From assembly GCA_902800055.1 (NCBI GenBank), contig CADCCW010000010.1, forward strand, positions 1 to 48,135: a DNA stretch of 48,135 bases, read 5' to 3'. The notes beneath the pieces were generated by a model, which was given only the letters and a program-made list of their open reading frames with translations, was not told the origin of the DNA and did no database searches. Made by a program: the position numbers and the translations under genes. Of the stretch, positions 32,037 to 41,330 are shown piece after piece; within the stretch, counting starts at the first letter, position 1, and each line of letters opens with the position of its first letter. Source of the stretch: an uncultured bacterium. GTDB lineage: Bacteria; Verrucomicrobiota; Kiritimatiellia; RFP12; UBA1067.

Positions 32037-35000
32037 ATGAAGCGAACCTCATTTAGACAGGGATCTGCGCTGCTGATCGTCCTCGGCATGGTGGCGTTCA
32101 TGGTCGTATCCGCCGTCGGCTTTTCCGTCTTCATGCGCGAGAGCCGCAGGCCGTCGAGCCACCTGAGGCGCAACATCACCTCGAGATTCCTCCTCCGCGC
32201 CGCGCTCGCGAACGCCATCGCCCGCCTCGACGGCGAGATAGCCGGGGTGCGCGACGATGATGATGAGATCCATTATTATGTCGAGGGCGTCTACGACGAC
32301 CCCTATCCCGGCGTTGGGCCTTCGCTTAACGAGACGCAGAAGATGATGGATGAGCACAAACTGAAGTGGGATGGCCGCGAACTTATGAGTGGCGGTCATT
32401 GGGACAAGCGCGTCTTCATGCCGTTTGGCCCGGTCAACCCCATGTACACCGTCTCGACGCTGACCCTGGAGAGCCTCGCCTACCTGCCGCCGGCGATTAT
32501 CAACGAGGTGCGGGTGTGGTCGCGCCAGACGCTCACCGCCGAGTGGAAGAACCTCGCCTACGACCTTGGCCGCTACGCATTCTGCGCGGTGGACGTCTCG
32601 GACTGCTTCGACATCAACAAGGTGCGTGCCAACGAGCGGCGCTCAAGCGCGGCAAACCACCGCTTCAATCTTTCTTCGCTCTACCCCGACAATGCGCAGC
32701 AGCTGGACGAGGTTCTCGATAAGGTCGTCAACCAAGACCCGCCGTCGTTCATTTCGCTCGCCGACTTCAACATTGTCGCCGGCAAGGGATGTCCGTTTGC
32801 GCCGTGGATGGACTACATCGGCAAGGCGAACGAGCAGATCTACAGCCGCAGCAACCACCAGACGGTCTCCAACGCGCTCTTCATCACCGACACCTGGTTC
32901 CCGCCCACCAACACCGTCGGCAGTGCGGCGGCGATGAAGACCTACAACCTCGAGGCCGGCGGGCGAAACCAGCCGTGGACGGACTTCAACCTCAATTCGT
33001 TCGAGGACGCGCTCGAAGCCAGGAACTCCTCCAGCGTCGGCGAGGCGCTATACGGAATGCTGCAGGGCATCGGGCTTGCCTGCCTCTACGACTATCTCGA
33101 CGAGGACCAGGTTCCGCTTTCCTACTGCCTGCCTTGCACCGAGACCTCGCCGATGGTGTGCGCGCTCGGTATCGACCAGGCGCAGACGAGCGTCAAGGTG
33201 TCCTACAGGGAGGAGCAGGTCGACGAAGGGGACTTCGGCCAGCTGAGGCGGACCGGCTCCGGTGACGAAGTGTACGAGTACCATGTCACGGTGACGCGCT
33301 GCTCGCTGAAGGTGGATGCGTCGGAGCTGGCCGTCGATGGTGTCCTTGCCTTTCCGTTCAAGCGCGCCCATCTGAAGCGCGACTATCCCAAGAACTTTGA
33401 CGGAGATGCTCTTGTCCGTGTGTTTTTCGGCCCCGGGGACGCCAGGTGCCGTCTCGCCGCCGTCGGCGGCGGCCGGGGCGGCGACATGGTCCACCCGCTT
33501 CCGGGGCGCACCTGGGACAACGAGCCGCGCGGCGCCTGGAACAAGGGCGTCTTCACCTGCTATGTGCCGAGGATCGGCATTTCGTCGCGGGATCTGCTGA
33601 CCAGGCAGATCAAGGAACAGCCTGATGCACTTGAGGAATTCAAGGTCATCGCCGAAGTCAGCGGCGATCTTACGCTCTTCTACCGGGTCGAGAAGAAGGC
33701 GAACCCCCGGCTACCGGGCCTCGCGAGCGAGACTTGGTATAGCTTCGACGGCATGAAGGACGACGCCGACGCCTTCTTCCCCCGCGACAAGAACGGCAAG
33801 GTCTGCGACTGGTGGGCCGACGACTATCTCGACGGCAAGGACGGCAAGGGCTACAAGTCGGACAAGCCCATACGCACCGAGCCGGGCGGCTACTACGGAT
33901 CCGATCCGGCCTCGCTGCCGTCCGGAAGCGGACGAAACAGTCTCCACGGCCTCGAGGTGTATCCGCATGTCGCGGTGTGGACGCGCCTCTACAACGGCAA
34001 CGACACGTACGACATCGTCCCGGCGCGCCCGGACGACGACGAGATCTACGGCCGCCGCGACCGTCCCCACAAGGGCGACGGCGGCGAATGGAACGAGAGC
34101 GCCGGCGGCGAGGACAACGCGCCGATCCTCGCGTTCCGCGACAGGGCGAAGATCACGCTCGTCGAGTCCGAACTGGCGGCGGCGTTCCCTGCTTCGGACG
34201 GGGCGCTCCTCACGTTTGACGCGGCATGGAACCGCCTCTATGTCGCCGATCCCCGCTACAACTACGCGCCGGAGAACTGGTTTGTGGTCAGCGACGACGG
34301 CGAGATGAAGGAAGGCTGGCTCAACGCGGTTTCGTCGCTTTTCGGCAAGGACGGGCGCGACCGCGACATCTTCATGTTCACGAGCGACCAGGAGTATCTG
34401 CAGTCGATCGGCGAGCTTGCGTTTCTGCCGCGGGTGGGCGAGCCCAACCAGCCATTTGGACGGTTCACGAGATACTACCGGGATAACTCCCATTTCGCCC
34501 CTGACGATTCTCGGTTTGGCGCGCCGTTTGCGAATCGCGCCAGCGCGGACAGCGACCAGCTTTGCCAGTCCGAGCTTTTCTGGCGCACCTACACCGGCTA
34601 CGACAACGGCTACGACAGCGACAATGACAGCCGCGTCTATACGTTGTACGAGGATGAACGGCCCTGCGAGATTGTTTCTGGCGTCAACGACTTCCGCGCC
34701 AACCCGTTCTCGCAGGACGAGCGTATCATGGCGGCGGTGGTGAGGGACACCCCCTTCGACTACTTCGCCGCAAGCACCAATGAGCTCAATTCGCTCTTTT
34801 CCGAGCCAGACAAGGCCACGCCTGCCGATGTGAAGAAAGCCAAATGTGTCTTTACCGAAGACGACAGTAGCAGCGCCGGCTACGTCAAGGGCTTTTCGCG
34901 TCTTGCCGCCGGCATGCGCCAGAAGTTCGCCGACGGCGCCCATAAGTCCAGCGCGGCGACCTCGGGCTGGCTTGGCATCTACGACAGCGTTGACTTCGGT

Positions 35001-35381
35001 TGGCGGTATGGAGACGAAACCGGCGACGACCAGGTTCACCTCTTCGGGGTCGAGCTTGACGAGCCGCTCCACGGCGTCGATCGCAAGTTCCTGTACGCGT
35101 ACTGGCGCGAGTGCTTTCAGAACCGCCAGCAGCTCTTCCTCCTCTTCCTCCGCGCGGAGCCGCTTACCGTCGGCGGCATGGGCTTTGGCTCGCTCGCCGC
35201 CGCGCAGCTCGGCTCGCGCGGCGTGGCGCTGGTCTGGCGTGACCCGGAGCCGCCGGCTCGTGGGCGCGCGGAGCGCATGGATCGAATCAAATTCTGGGAC
35301 AAACCCAACCAGTGGCGCGAAAAGTCGAATGAGTCAGGCCCTCATCGCACCCGGGTCCTCTTCTACCACCCCATAGACTAA
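32037..35381 (+). CDS. Very large GspK-like minor pseudopilin (1114 aa)
   Basis: The N-terminus MKRTSFRQG|SALLIVLGMVAFMVVSAVGFSVF matches the GspK class, which lacks Glu+5 and has S/V-A-L-L at the start. In type II secretion GspK sits at the tip of the pseudopilus. Residues about 165-250 include YAFCAVDVSDCFDINKVRANE, similar to the DESGKINLN region of GspK. GspK is normally about 320-350 aa; here 750 or more extra residues follow, rich in Tyr, Asp and Gly, with repeated Asp/Asn loops (YNGNDTYD, YDNGYDSDNDSRVY), which may bind calcium or protein partners. ATG at 32037, 2 nt after gene 7, with no strong ribosome site. Confidence 0.8.
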   Translation: MKRTSFRQGSALLIVLGMVAFMVVSAVGFSVFMRESRRPSSHLRRNITSRFLLRAALANAIARLDGEIAGVRDDDDEIHYYVEGVYDDPYPGVGPSLNETQKMMDEHKLKWDGRELMSGGHWDKRVFMPFGPVNPMYTVSTLTLESLAYLPPAIINEVRVWSRQTLTAEWKNLAYDLGRYAFCAVDVSDCFDINKVRANERRSSAANHRFNLSSLYPDNAQQLDEVLDKVVNQDPPSFISLADFNIVAGKGCPFAPWMDYIGKANEQIYSRSNHQTVSNALFITDTWFPPTNTVGSAAAMKTYNLEAGGRNQPWTDFNLNSFEDALEARNSSSVGEALYGMLQGIGLACLYDYLDEDQVPLSYCLPCTETSPMVCALGIDQAQTSVKVSYREEQVDEGDFGQLRRTGSGDEVYEYHVTVTRCSLKVDASELAVDGVLAFPFKRAHLKRDYPKNFDGDALVRVFFGPGDARCRLAAVGGGRGGDMVHPLPGRTWDNEPRGAWNKGVFTCYVPRIGISSRDLLTRQIKEQPDALEEFKVIAEVSGDLTLFYRVEKKANPRLPGLASETWYSFDGMKDDADAFFPRDKNGKVCDWWADDYLDGKDGKGYKSDKPIRTEPGGYYGSDPASLPSGSGRNSLHGLEVYPHVAVWTRLYNGNDTYDIVPARPDDDEIYGRRDRPHKGDGGEWNESAGGEDNAPILAFRDRAKITLVESELAAAFPASDGALLTFDAAWNRLYVADPRYNYAPENWFVVSDDGEMKEGWLNAVSSLFGKDGRDRDIFMFTSDQEYLQSIGELAFLPRVGEPNQPFGRFTRYYRDNSHFAPDDSRFGAPFANRASADSDQLCQSELFWRTYTGYDNGYDSDNDSRVYTLYEDERPCEIVSGVNDFRANPFSQDERIMAAVVRDTPFDYFAASTNELNSLFSEPDKATPADVKKAKCVFTEDDSSSAGYVKGFSRLAAGMRQKFADGAHKSSAATSGWLGIYDSVDFGWRYGDETGDDQVHLFGVELDEPLHGVDRKFLYAYWRECFQNRQQLFLLFLRAEPLTVGGMGFGSLAAAQLGSRGVALVWRDPEPPARGRAERMDRIKFWDKPNQWREKSNESGPHRTRVLFYHPID

Positions 35382-35393
35382 AGCGAGGAGAAA

Positions 35394-36284
35394 ATGAAAA
35401 AGGCATTTACCTTGATTGAAATGCTCATCGTCGTCGGCATCATCGCCGTCCTCATGTCGATTGTGCTCGTCAACATCCGCGGAGCCACCGATTCCGCCAA
35501 CGCCACCAAGTGCATGAACAATATGCGCAACCTTTTTGTCGCGATGGACGCGATAGGCATGGACTCGGGGTCGTATCCGCTGGCGGGGCCGTGCATCCGC
35601 AAGGCCGCGCTGGAAGGCAAGGCGATAAAGAACACGTATGAGCCATGGGTAAGCCGCGACCACTCGGAGAAAATGGTTCCCTGCTATGGCACCGGCAACG
35701 ATGACGAAGACCGCTATGCGATTACCAACGGCAGCGGGGGGGTGTTCTGGAAGGCGCTGGCCGGCAACAAGAGCGCCTACAACTGCCCGATGTTCGCCAA
35801 GTACCATTTTGACAGGCGTAAACGCATGCCGCTCTTTTCCTATGCCTTGAATGCGGTCAAATTCCAGTCGGATGTGACGGCCATGGCCGATAGTTTTGTC
35901 GGTGTCGGCATCGTGGTGTACAACTCGCTTGAGCGCGCCGACCGCGCGGTGATGTTCGCGGAGCTGCCGATCTACCCCCAGAGCTGCAAATACGATCCCC
36001 TCGCCCGACCGGAGACCTGCGACGCCACGCTTAAGCCGGATGTCGGGAATCCGAAGTGGAAGGGGAGCAAGGAAGCGATAGGCTTCGTCCACCAGGACAA
36101 GCGGAAGCGGTACTACGGCCATGTCGTGTTCGTAGACGGCCACATCGAGAAGTTCATGCAGCCGCCCGCGAGTTCCTCCCTCAAGGAGGACAAGCTCACC
36201 GCCCACATCTGCTCTGGCGACGACGTCGCATACGACGAGAGGGGCTACCGGCTCGTCGCCAACGCGGTAGGCGACGAAGATTAA
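35394..36284 (+). CDS. Pilin-like protein 9 with H-x-DG C-terminal motif (296 aa)
   Basis: Prepilin signal MKKA|FTLIEMLIVVGIIAVLMSI, Glu+5 present. The C-terminal part, FVHQDKRKRYYGHVVFVDGHIEKF, has the H...G.....DGH pattern of PVC-bacterial pilin-like (DUF1559-type) proteins. The ATG follows GAGGAGAAA, 12 nt after gene 8. It is probably the last gene of the operon. Confidence 0.85.
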   Translation: MKKAFTLIEMLIVVGIIAVLMSIVLVNIRGATDSANATKCMNNMRNLFVAMDAIGMDSGSYPLAGPCIRKAALEGKAIKNTYEPWVSRDHSEKMVPCYGTGNDDEDRYAITNGSGGVFWKALAGNKSAYNCPMFAKYHFDRRKRMPLFSYALNAVKFQSDVTAMADSFVGVGIVVYNSLERADRAVMFAELPIYPQSCKYDPLARPETCDATLKPDVGNPKWKGSKEAIGFVHQDKRKRYYGHVVFVDGHIEKFMQPPASSSLKEDKLTAHICSGDDVAYDERGYRLVANAVGDED

Positions 36285-36305
36285 CTGCCCCCGGCAATCT
36301 CGACC

Positions 36306-38135
36306 ATGAAAACCAGAATCACCGCCGCTGCGGCCGCCATGGCCGCGCTTTCCGCCTTCGCCTCGTCCGGCGCCGACGAGCGCGTCGAATACCGGGACTG
36401 CCCGAAGTGCGACAAGCGCATCCGCGTCGACCTTGCCGCGGGCAAGGCGTACGTCAACCTGAGCCGGCTCGAGGGCGCGGACAAGGAAGTCGTGGCCGCA
36501 CGTGCGGCCAGGCTCCTCGACGCCGCGAGGATCCCGCCGGCGAGCGACCCCAAGATCCGCCCGCTCATGGGGTGGTCGAGCTGGAACACGTTCGGCGTGG
36601 GGATCTCCGAGGACGTCATCCTCGAGACCGCGAGGGCAATGGCGACCAACGGCCTCAAGGCCGCGGGATATACCTATGTCAACATCGACGACGGCTTTTT
36701 CTGGGGGCACAGCGAGGACGGAATACTCAGGTTCAACCCGAAGCGCTTCCCCAACGGGATGAAGCCGGTCGTCGACGGCATCCACGCGCTCGGCCTCAAG
36801 GCCGGCATCTACTCCGACGCCGGCGCGGACACGTGCGGCAGCGTGTGGGGCGGCGGTCCCGACGGCCCGGACAATGGCGGCGTCGGCGGCGGGCTCTACG
36901 GCCACGACGCGGCGGACTGCAAGCTCCACTTCGTCGACCTCGGCTTCGACTTCATCAAGGTCGACTACTGCGGCGGATTTGTACTCAAGCTCGACGAGCG
37001 CAAGCGCTACACCGAAATCGCGAACGCAATCAAGGCGACGGGCAGGACCGACGTCCGGCTCAACATCTGCCGCTGGGGATTCCCCGGGACCTGGGCTGCG
37101 GACATCGCGGAGTCGTGGCGAACGACGGGCGACATCCGCGCCAACTGGGGCTCGATCAGGCAGATCATCGGGGAGAACCTTTACTTAAGCGCATATTCGA
37201 AGCCGGGGCACTACAACGACATGGACATGCTCGAGGTCGGCCAGCTCGTCGGGCAGCTGAAGTCGGTCTTCGGCAAGAACGGCGACACCGGCATCACCCC
37301 CGACGAGGAGACGACGCACTTCGGCATGTGGTGCATGCTCTCGTCGCCGCTCCTGATCGGATGCGACGTGAGAACCATCCCGGCGTCCACCAAGGCGCTC
37401 ATCACCAACCCGTACCTCCTCGCGATGAACCAGAACGACCTCGGGCTCCAGGGGTATGTCGTCGCGAAGGACGGCGCGGCGTACATCCTCGTCAAGGACG
37501 CGGTCGAGAAGTTCGGCCGGTCGCGCTACGTGGCGCTCTACAACGGCTCCGACCAGGCGCACGACTTCACGGTCAGGGCGGCCGATCTCGACCTCGGCGG
37601 CCGGATCGACGCGTTCGACCTCGTCGAAATGGCGGATGTCGGCTGCTTTAAGGACCAGGTATCCGTCAATGTCGCCCCCCATGCCTCGAAGTTCTACCGC
37701 TTCGACGCCGAAAGGCGCGTCCAGAGGAAGGTCTACGAGGCGGAGTGCGCGTATCTTGCCGACTACCAGGAGCTTGACGAGCGCTTCGAGAAAAAGTTCG
37801 GCACGGCCGCCCCCGCGCCGATGGAGAGCGCGTCTGGCGGCATGGTCGTAGTCAAGCTCGGCAACAGCGCCACCAACTACCTCGAGTGGCGTGACGTCAA
37901 GATCGACAATGGCGGGGAGTATGTTCTCGTCATCGACTACTCGTCTCCCGACGACCGGGCGTTCGATCTCGCTGTCGACGGCGGAGTGGTGCGCCGCGTC
38001 GAGGTGAAGGGAACGGAGGGCAGGCTTTCCAAGGCGGAAGTATCGGTCAAGCTCTCCGCCGGCGTCCATACGATCCGCCTCGCGAACGCCAGCGCTCGGA
38101 TGCCCGACATCGACCGCTTGACGCTCACCCCTTGA
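36306..38135 (+). CDS. GH27 alpha-galactosidase with C-terminal CBM-like domain (609 aa)
   Basis: Exported enzyme, predicted to remove terminal alpha-galactosyl residues. A signal peptide (MKTRITAAAAAMAALSAFASSGA) is followed by a Cys-containing segment YRDCPKCDKRI, a CxxC not found in most GH27. The catalytic core shows GWSSWN, YVNIDDGF, GIYSDAG, the nucleophile Asp220 in IKVDYCGG and the acid/base Asp276 in RTTGDIR, then HYNDMDML. The last ~150 residues (from YEAECAYLADY) resemble a CBM35/CBM6-type carbohydrate-binding domain. It starts 21 nt after the pilin operon with no clear ribosome site, so it may be co-transcribed with the pilins. Confidence 0.9.
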   Translation: MKTRITAAAAAMAALSAFASSGADERVEYRDCPKCDKRIRVDLAAGKAYVNLSRLEGADKEVVAARAARLLDAARIPPASDPKIRPLMGWSSWNTFGVGISEDVILETARAMATNGLKAAGYTYVNIDDGFFWGHSEDGILRFNPKRFPNGMKPVVDGIHALGLKAGIYSDAGADTCGSVWGGGPDGPDNGGVGGGLYGHDAADCKLHFVDLGFDFIKVDYCGGFVLKLDERKRYTEIANAIKATGRTDVRLNICRWGFPGTWAADIAESWRTTGDIRANWGSIRQIIGENLYLSAYSKPGHYNDMDMLEVGQLVGQLKSVFGKNGDTGITPDEETTHFGMWCMLSSPLLIGCDVRTIPASTKALITNPYLLAMNQNDLGLQGYVVAKDGAAYILVKDAVEKFGRSRYVALYNGSDQAHDFTVRAADLDLGGRIDAFDLVEMADVGCFKDQVSVNVAPHASKFYRFDAERRVQRKVYEAECAYLADYQELDERFEKKFGTAAPAPMESASGGMVVVKLGNSATNYLEWRDVKIDNGGEYVLVIDYSSPDDRAFDLAVDGGVVRRVEVKGTEGRLSKAEVSVKLSAGVHTIRLANASARMPDIDRLTLTP

Positions 38136-38219
38136 AAGGGTGCCGCCGCTTGCGGATTGCAGGCGGAATTATTTTCGCAATTTGAGCGGCAGTCGTTGCG
38201 CGGCCAGGCCTGAATTTGG
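38136..38219 (+). terminator. Spacer after GH27 with possible weak hairpins
   Basis: CACCC and GGGTG flank the stop region (loop CTTGAAA) and CCGCC/GGCGG occurs within 38142-38166, followed by AATTATTTTCG. Neither hairpin is strong, so termination here is only possible. Nothing else was seen. Confidence 0.25.
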
Positions 38220-38225
38220 TATAAT
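38220..38225 (+). promoter_or_regulatory. Promoter of the first propeller gene
   Basis: TATAAT at 38220-38225 preceded by TGG. The ATG at 38235 follows after 9 nt (TACGGCAAC) with no ribosome site, the same layout as the pilin operon. The -35 region has no close match. Confidence 0.6.
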
Positions 38226-38234
38226 TACGGCAAC

Positions 38235-41200
38235 ATGAAAAGACACGAACTCCTTCCCGCCTGCTCGGCGGCCGTCGCCGCCGCGGCACTGGCGACTTTC
38301 GCAGTTGAAATCCCGGTCGAGGTTCCGGAGCGCGGCTACGTCTCCGTCCAGATCAGGAACGCGGCCGGCGACACCGTCGGCAACGTCATCACGCAGGAGC
38401 CGCTCGAAAAGGGCAGGGGCGTCGTCGACTGGGACCTGTCGGGGCCTGACGACGGCGTGCGCCAGGGCGAGGGCAAGTACACGTATTCCGCCGTCTGGAT
38501 TCCGGAGCACACGCTCGCCTACCGCGGCTGCTTCTACCCGACGCCGCTCCCCGACGGGACGACGCCCTGGCATACCAGTTCTGGCACCGGCGGCTGGACG
38601 GCCGACCACTTCGCGCCGAAGTCGATCGTGCGTGTGGGCGAGTTCATGTACATCACCGCGATGTGCGAGGCGGCGCACGGGCTTATCAAGTGCGACAAGG
38701 ACCTGAACAAGCTGTGGGGCACGCGCCAGTGGGTCTTCAACACGCCATACACCTCGGCGGCCGACGGCGACTTCTACTACGGCTTCAAGAACGGCGTCAA
38801 GAAAGTCGACTCGCGCGACAACAAGACGGGCGGCGTGAAGACGAAGGCGAAGGGATTTTCGTTCGCCGTCATGGGCGGCAAGGCGTACTTCAGCGACGGC
38901 GACGCCGTCAACGTGTGGGATTTCTCGGAAAAGCCGGACGCCGTGACCGACAAGCCGATCGACGTCATTCCCGTCCCCAAGGCGGGGCAGATAAGGAAGA
39001 CGCCGGACGGCAAGCTGCTCGTCTGGAGCGACAAGGACGTCGTGCAGATCGACCCCGCGACGAAGGAAACGAAGACCGTCCTCAAGGACGCGGCGGAGAA
39101 TCCCGGCGGGCTCGCCGTGCGCGAGGACGGCGTCTTCGCCGTCGGCGACTGCGGAAAGCACATCGTCACCATCTACGGCCGCGACGCAAAGCCGATCCGT
39201 ACGCTCGGCAAGGGCGGCAGGCGTCCGGTGGGCGAATGGGACGAGGACACGCTCGAGGATCCGTTCGGCATCGAGTTCGGTCCCGACGGACGGCTCTGGA
39301 TCTGCGAGCAGAGCCAGCAGCCGAAGCGCGTCGGCGTCTGGAACGTCGACACTGGCCACTGCGAGAAATCGGTCGTGGGCCCCACGAACTACGGCGGCGG
39401 CGGAACGCTCGATCCCGACGACGCGGGCCGTGCGTTCTGGGGATACCTGGAGTTCCATAAGGGCACGGACGGCAAGTACCGCCCTGCGCGGATCTTCTTC
39501 CGTCCGGGCGCGGAAGGCTGCGGACCCTGGGGCGGCGTGCCGACCTACGCGTTCCGCGCGAAGGGGAGGCTCTGGTTTACCGACCAGCAAAATCCGATGG
39601 GCAACGGCGGGAACATCCTCTACGTCTACGAAGACGGCCACGCCCGCGCCGTCGCGGCGTGGGGCAACGCGAACTTCCTCGCGTCCAAGCTGCCGGAATT
39701 CAAGGGCAAGAACTTCGCCTTCTCGTGGACCGACCTCAATGACGACGGCAAGGTCACGGTCGACGAATGCGTCATCGACGAGCGCGTAACGGGACTCGGC
39801 ACCGGCTGGGTCAACCGCGTGAACGAAAACTTCGAGATCGCGTTCGGCTGCGACGGCAGCGGCGTCGTCAAGTTCTCGCCGGCGCGCTTCACGGAGAAGG
39901 GCTATCCCGTCTACGGACATCTCGCCGAGCCGCTCCATCCGCCGTTCGTCGCCGCGCACCACCAGGGGCGGTTTGCATCTTCGCATCTTGTCGACGCGAA
40001 AGGCAACATCCTCACGCTCTCGAAGCCGCTCATGTCGATCGCCCCCGACGGCAAGGTGAACTTCCGCTACCGCAACCGCTGGCCGTCCCTCCACGACAGC
40101 CACGAGACGACGGAGTCGGGACGGAAACTCGGCGAGCTTATCGGCACCACGCGCTTCTGGGGCGCGACGAAGCTCAACGACGACATCGGCGAGATCGTCT
40201 GCTTCAACTCCAACCTCGGCTGTGCATACTTGATGACGGCGGACGGCATCTTCCTCGCGCAGCTCATGCAGGACCAGCGCTGCGGGATTCACTGGTCGTA
40301 TCCGCAGCTCCCCGACTCCGACACGCTGAAGAAGACCTCGATGCAGGACGAGCACTTCCTCGGCGAGTTCCAGCGCACCAAGTTCGACGGCCGCGACGCG
40401 CTCGCGATCGTCTGCGGCAAGACCCACGCGTCGATCATCGAGGTCGGCGGGCTCGAGGGGGCGCGGCGGCTGAAGGGAGGCTCTTTCGAAGTGACGAAGA
40501 AGGGGCTGCTCGAATCGGCGCAGCGCAAGGCCGACAACCTCGCGAAAAACTACGCGCCGCCGGTGTACACGGTAAAGCAAATCGATCCGCCCAGCGGGTT
40601 CGGCGGCGGGGACGAGGTTTCCGACGCGCTGGACGATTTTGTCGGCGATCTTGACGAGGATGCTCCTGCGCCGCAGGTTTCGCTGGGCAGGCCGCCGGCC
40701 AGCGTGTGGAACTCGGGCGATCTCGCCAAGGGCGCGGGCGGCGACTTCTTCCGCATCTTCCACGACGGACGTTACCTGTACTTCGCCTACACCTGCCGCG
40801 AGGACGGCTCGTCGATGAAGAACTCGGGGAAGGACCTGACGACGCTCTTCGAGACGGGCGGCGCAATCGACCTTATGCTCCAGACGGACGCGAAGGCGGA
40901 TCCTTCGCGCAAGAGCGCCGCGCGCGGCGACACCCGGCTGCTGTTCGCCGAGTGCGGCGGAAAGGTCGTCTGCGTAAAGTACGACTACGTCAACCCCAAG
41001 GCGCCGAAGTCGGCGCGCGTCGACTTCGAGTCCGACGTCGCCAAGACGACTGTCGCGTCGATAACCGAGCTCAAGCACATCTCCGCGTGGGCCGAACACA
41101 ACAAGGGTCTCTTTACACTTCGCGCCATCGTGCCGCTCTCGTCCATCGCGAAGAAGAAACTTCCCGCCGAGACGCGGCTCGACGTCGGGCGCATCACCGG

Positions 41201-41327
41201 CGATCCTTCCGGTGCCGCCTCGGTAGAGCGCATCTACTGGAGCAACAAGGCAACGGCGCTCATGAGCGACCGTCCGACTCAGGCCGGGGTCGAGCCCCGG
41301 CTCTGGGGCAAGGCAAAGTTCGAGTAA
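38235..41327 (+). CDS. Exported beta-propeller protein with FlgD-like and DOMON-like domains (1030 aa)
   Basis: Function unknown; probably periplasmic or surface-bound with a carbohydrate-related role suggested by its neighbours. The signal peptide ends near ATFA-VEIP. Residues about 30-90 are FlgD-Ig-like (VSVQIRNAAGDTVGNV ... GKYTYSAVW). Residues about 120-790 look like an NHL/YVTN-type beta propeller with repeats such as FGIEFGPDGRLWICEQ. A calcium-loop-like DLNDDGKVTVDE lies at about 501-512. The C-terminus (about 800-1030) is DOMON/CBM9-like, with YLYFAYTCRED. Ends 4 nt before its paralog. Confidence 0.8.
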   Translation: MKRHELLPACSAAVAAAALATFAVEIPVEVPERGYVSVQIRNAAGDTVGNVITQEPLEKGRGVVDWDLSGPDDGVRQGEGKYTYSAVWIPEHTLAYRGCFYPTPLPDGTTPWHTSSGTGGWTADHFAPKSIVRVGEFMYITAMCEAAHGLIKCDKDLNKLWGTRQWVFNTPYTSAADGDFYYGFKNGVKKVDSRDNKTGGVKTKAKGFSFAVMGGKAYFSDGDAVNVWDFSEKPDAVTDKPIDVIPVPKAGQIRKTPDGKLLVWSDKDVVQIDPATKETKTVLKDAAENPGGLAVREDGVFAVGDCGKHIVTIYGRDAKPIRTLGKGGRRPVGEWDEDTLEDPFGIEFGPDGRLWICEQSQQPKRVGVWNVDTGHCEKSVVGPTNYGGGGTLDPDDAGRAFWGYLEFHKGTDGKYRPARIFFRPGAEGCGPWGGVPTYAFRAKGRLWFTDQQNPMGNGGNILYVYEDGHARAVAAWGNANFLASKLPEFKGKNFAFSWTDLNDDGKVTVDECVIDERVTGLGTGWVNRVNENFEIAFGCDGSGVVKFSPARFTEKGYPVYGHLAEPLHPPFVAAHHQGRFASSHLVDAKGNILTLSKPLMSIAPDGKVNFRYRNRWPSLHDSHETTESGRKLGELIGTTRFWGATKLNDDIGEIVCFNSNLGCAYLMTADGIFLAQLMQDQRCGIHWSYPQLPDSDTLKKTSMQDEHFLGEFQRTKFDGRDALAIVCGKTHASIIEVGGLEGARRLKGGSFEVTKKGLLESAQRKADNLAKNYAPPVYTVKQIDPPSGFGGGDEVSDALDDFVGDLDEDAPAPQVSLGRPPASVWNSGDLAKGAGGDFFRIFHDGRYLYFAYTCREDGSSMKNSGKDLTTLFETGGAIDLMLQTDAKADPSRKSAARGDTRLLFAECGGKVVCVKYDYVNPKAPKSARVDFESDVAKTTVASITELKHISAWAEHNKGLFTLRAIVPLSSIAKKKLPAETRLDVGRITGDPSGAASVERIYWSNKATALMSDRPTQAGVEPRLWGKAKFE

Positions 41328-41330
41328 GAT

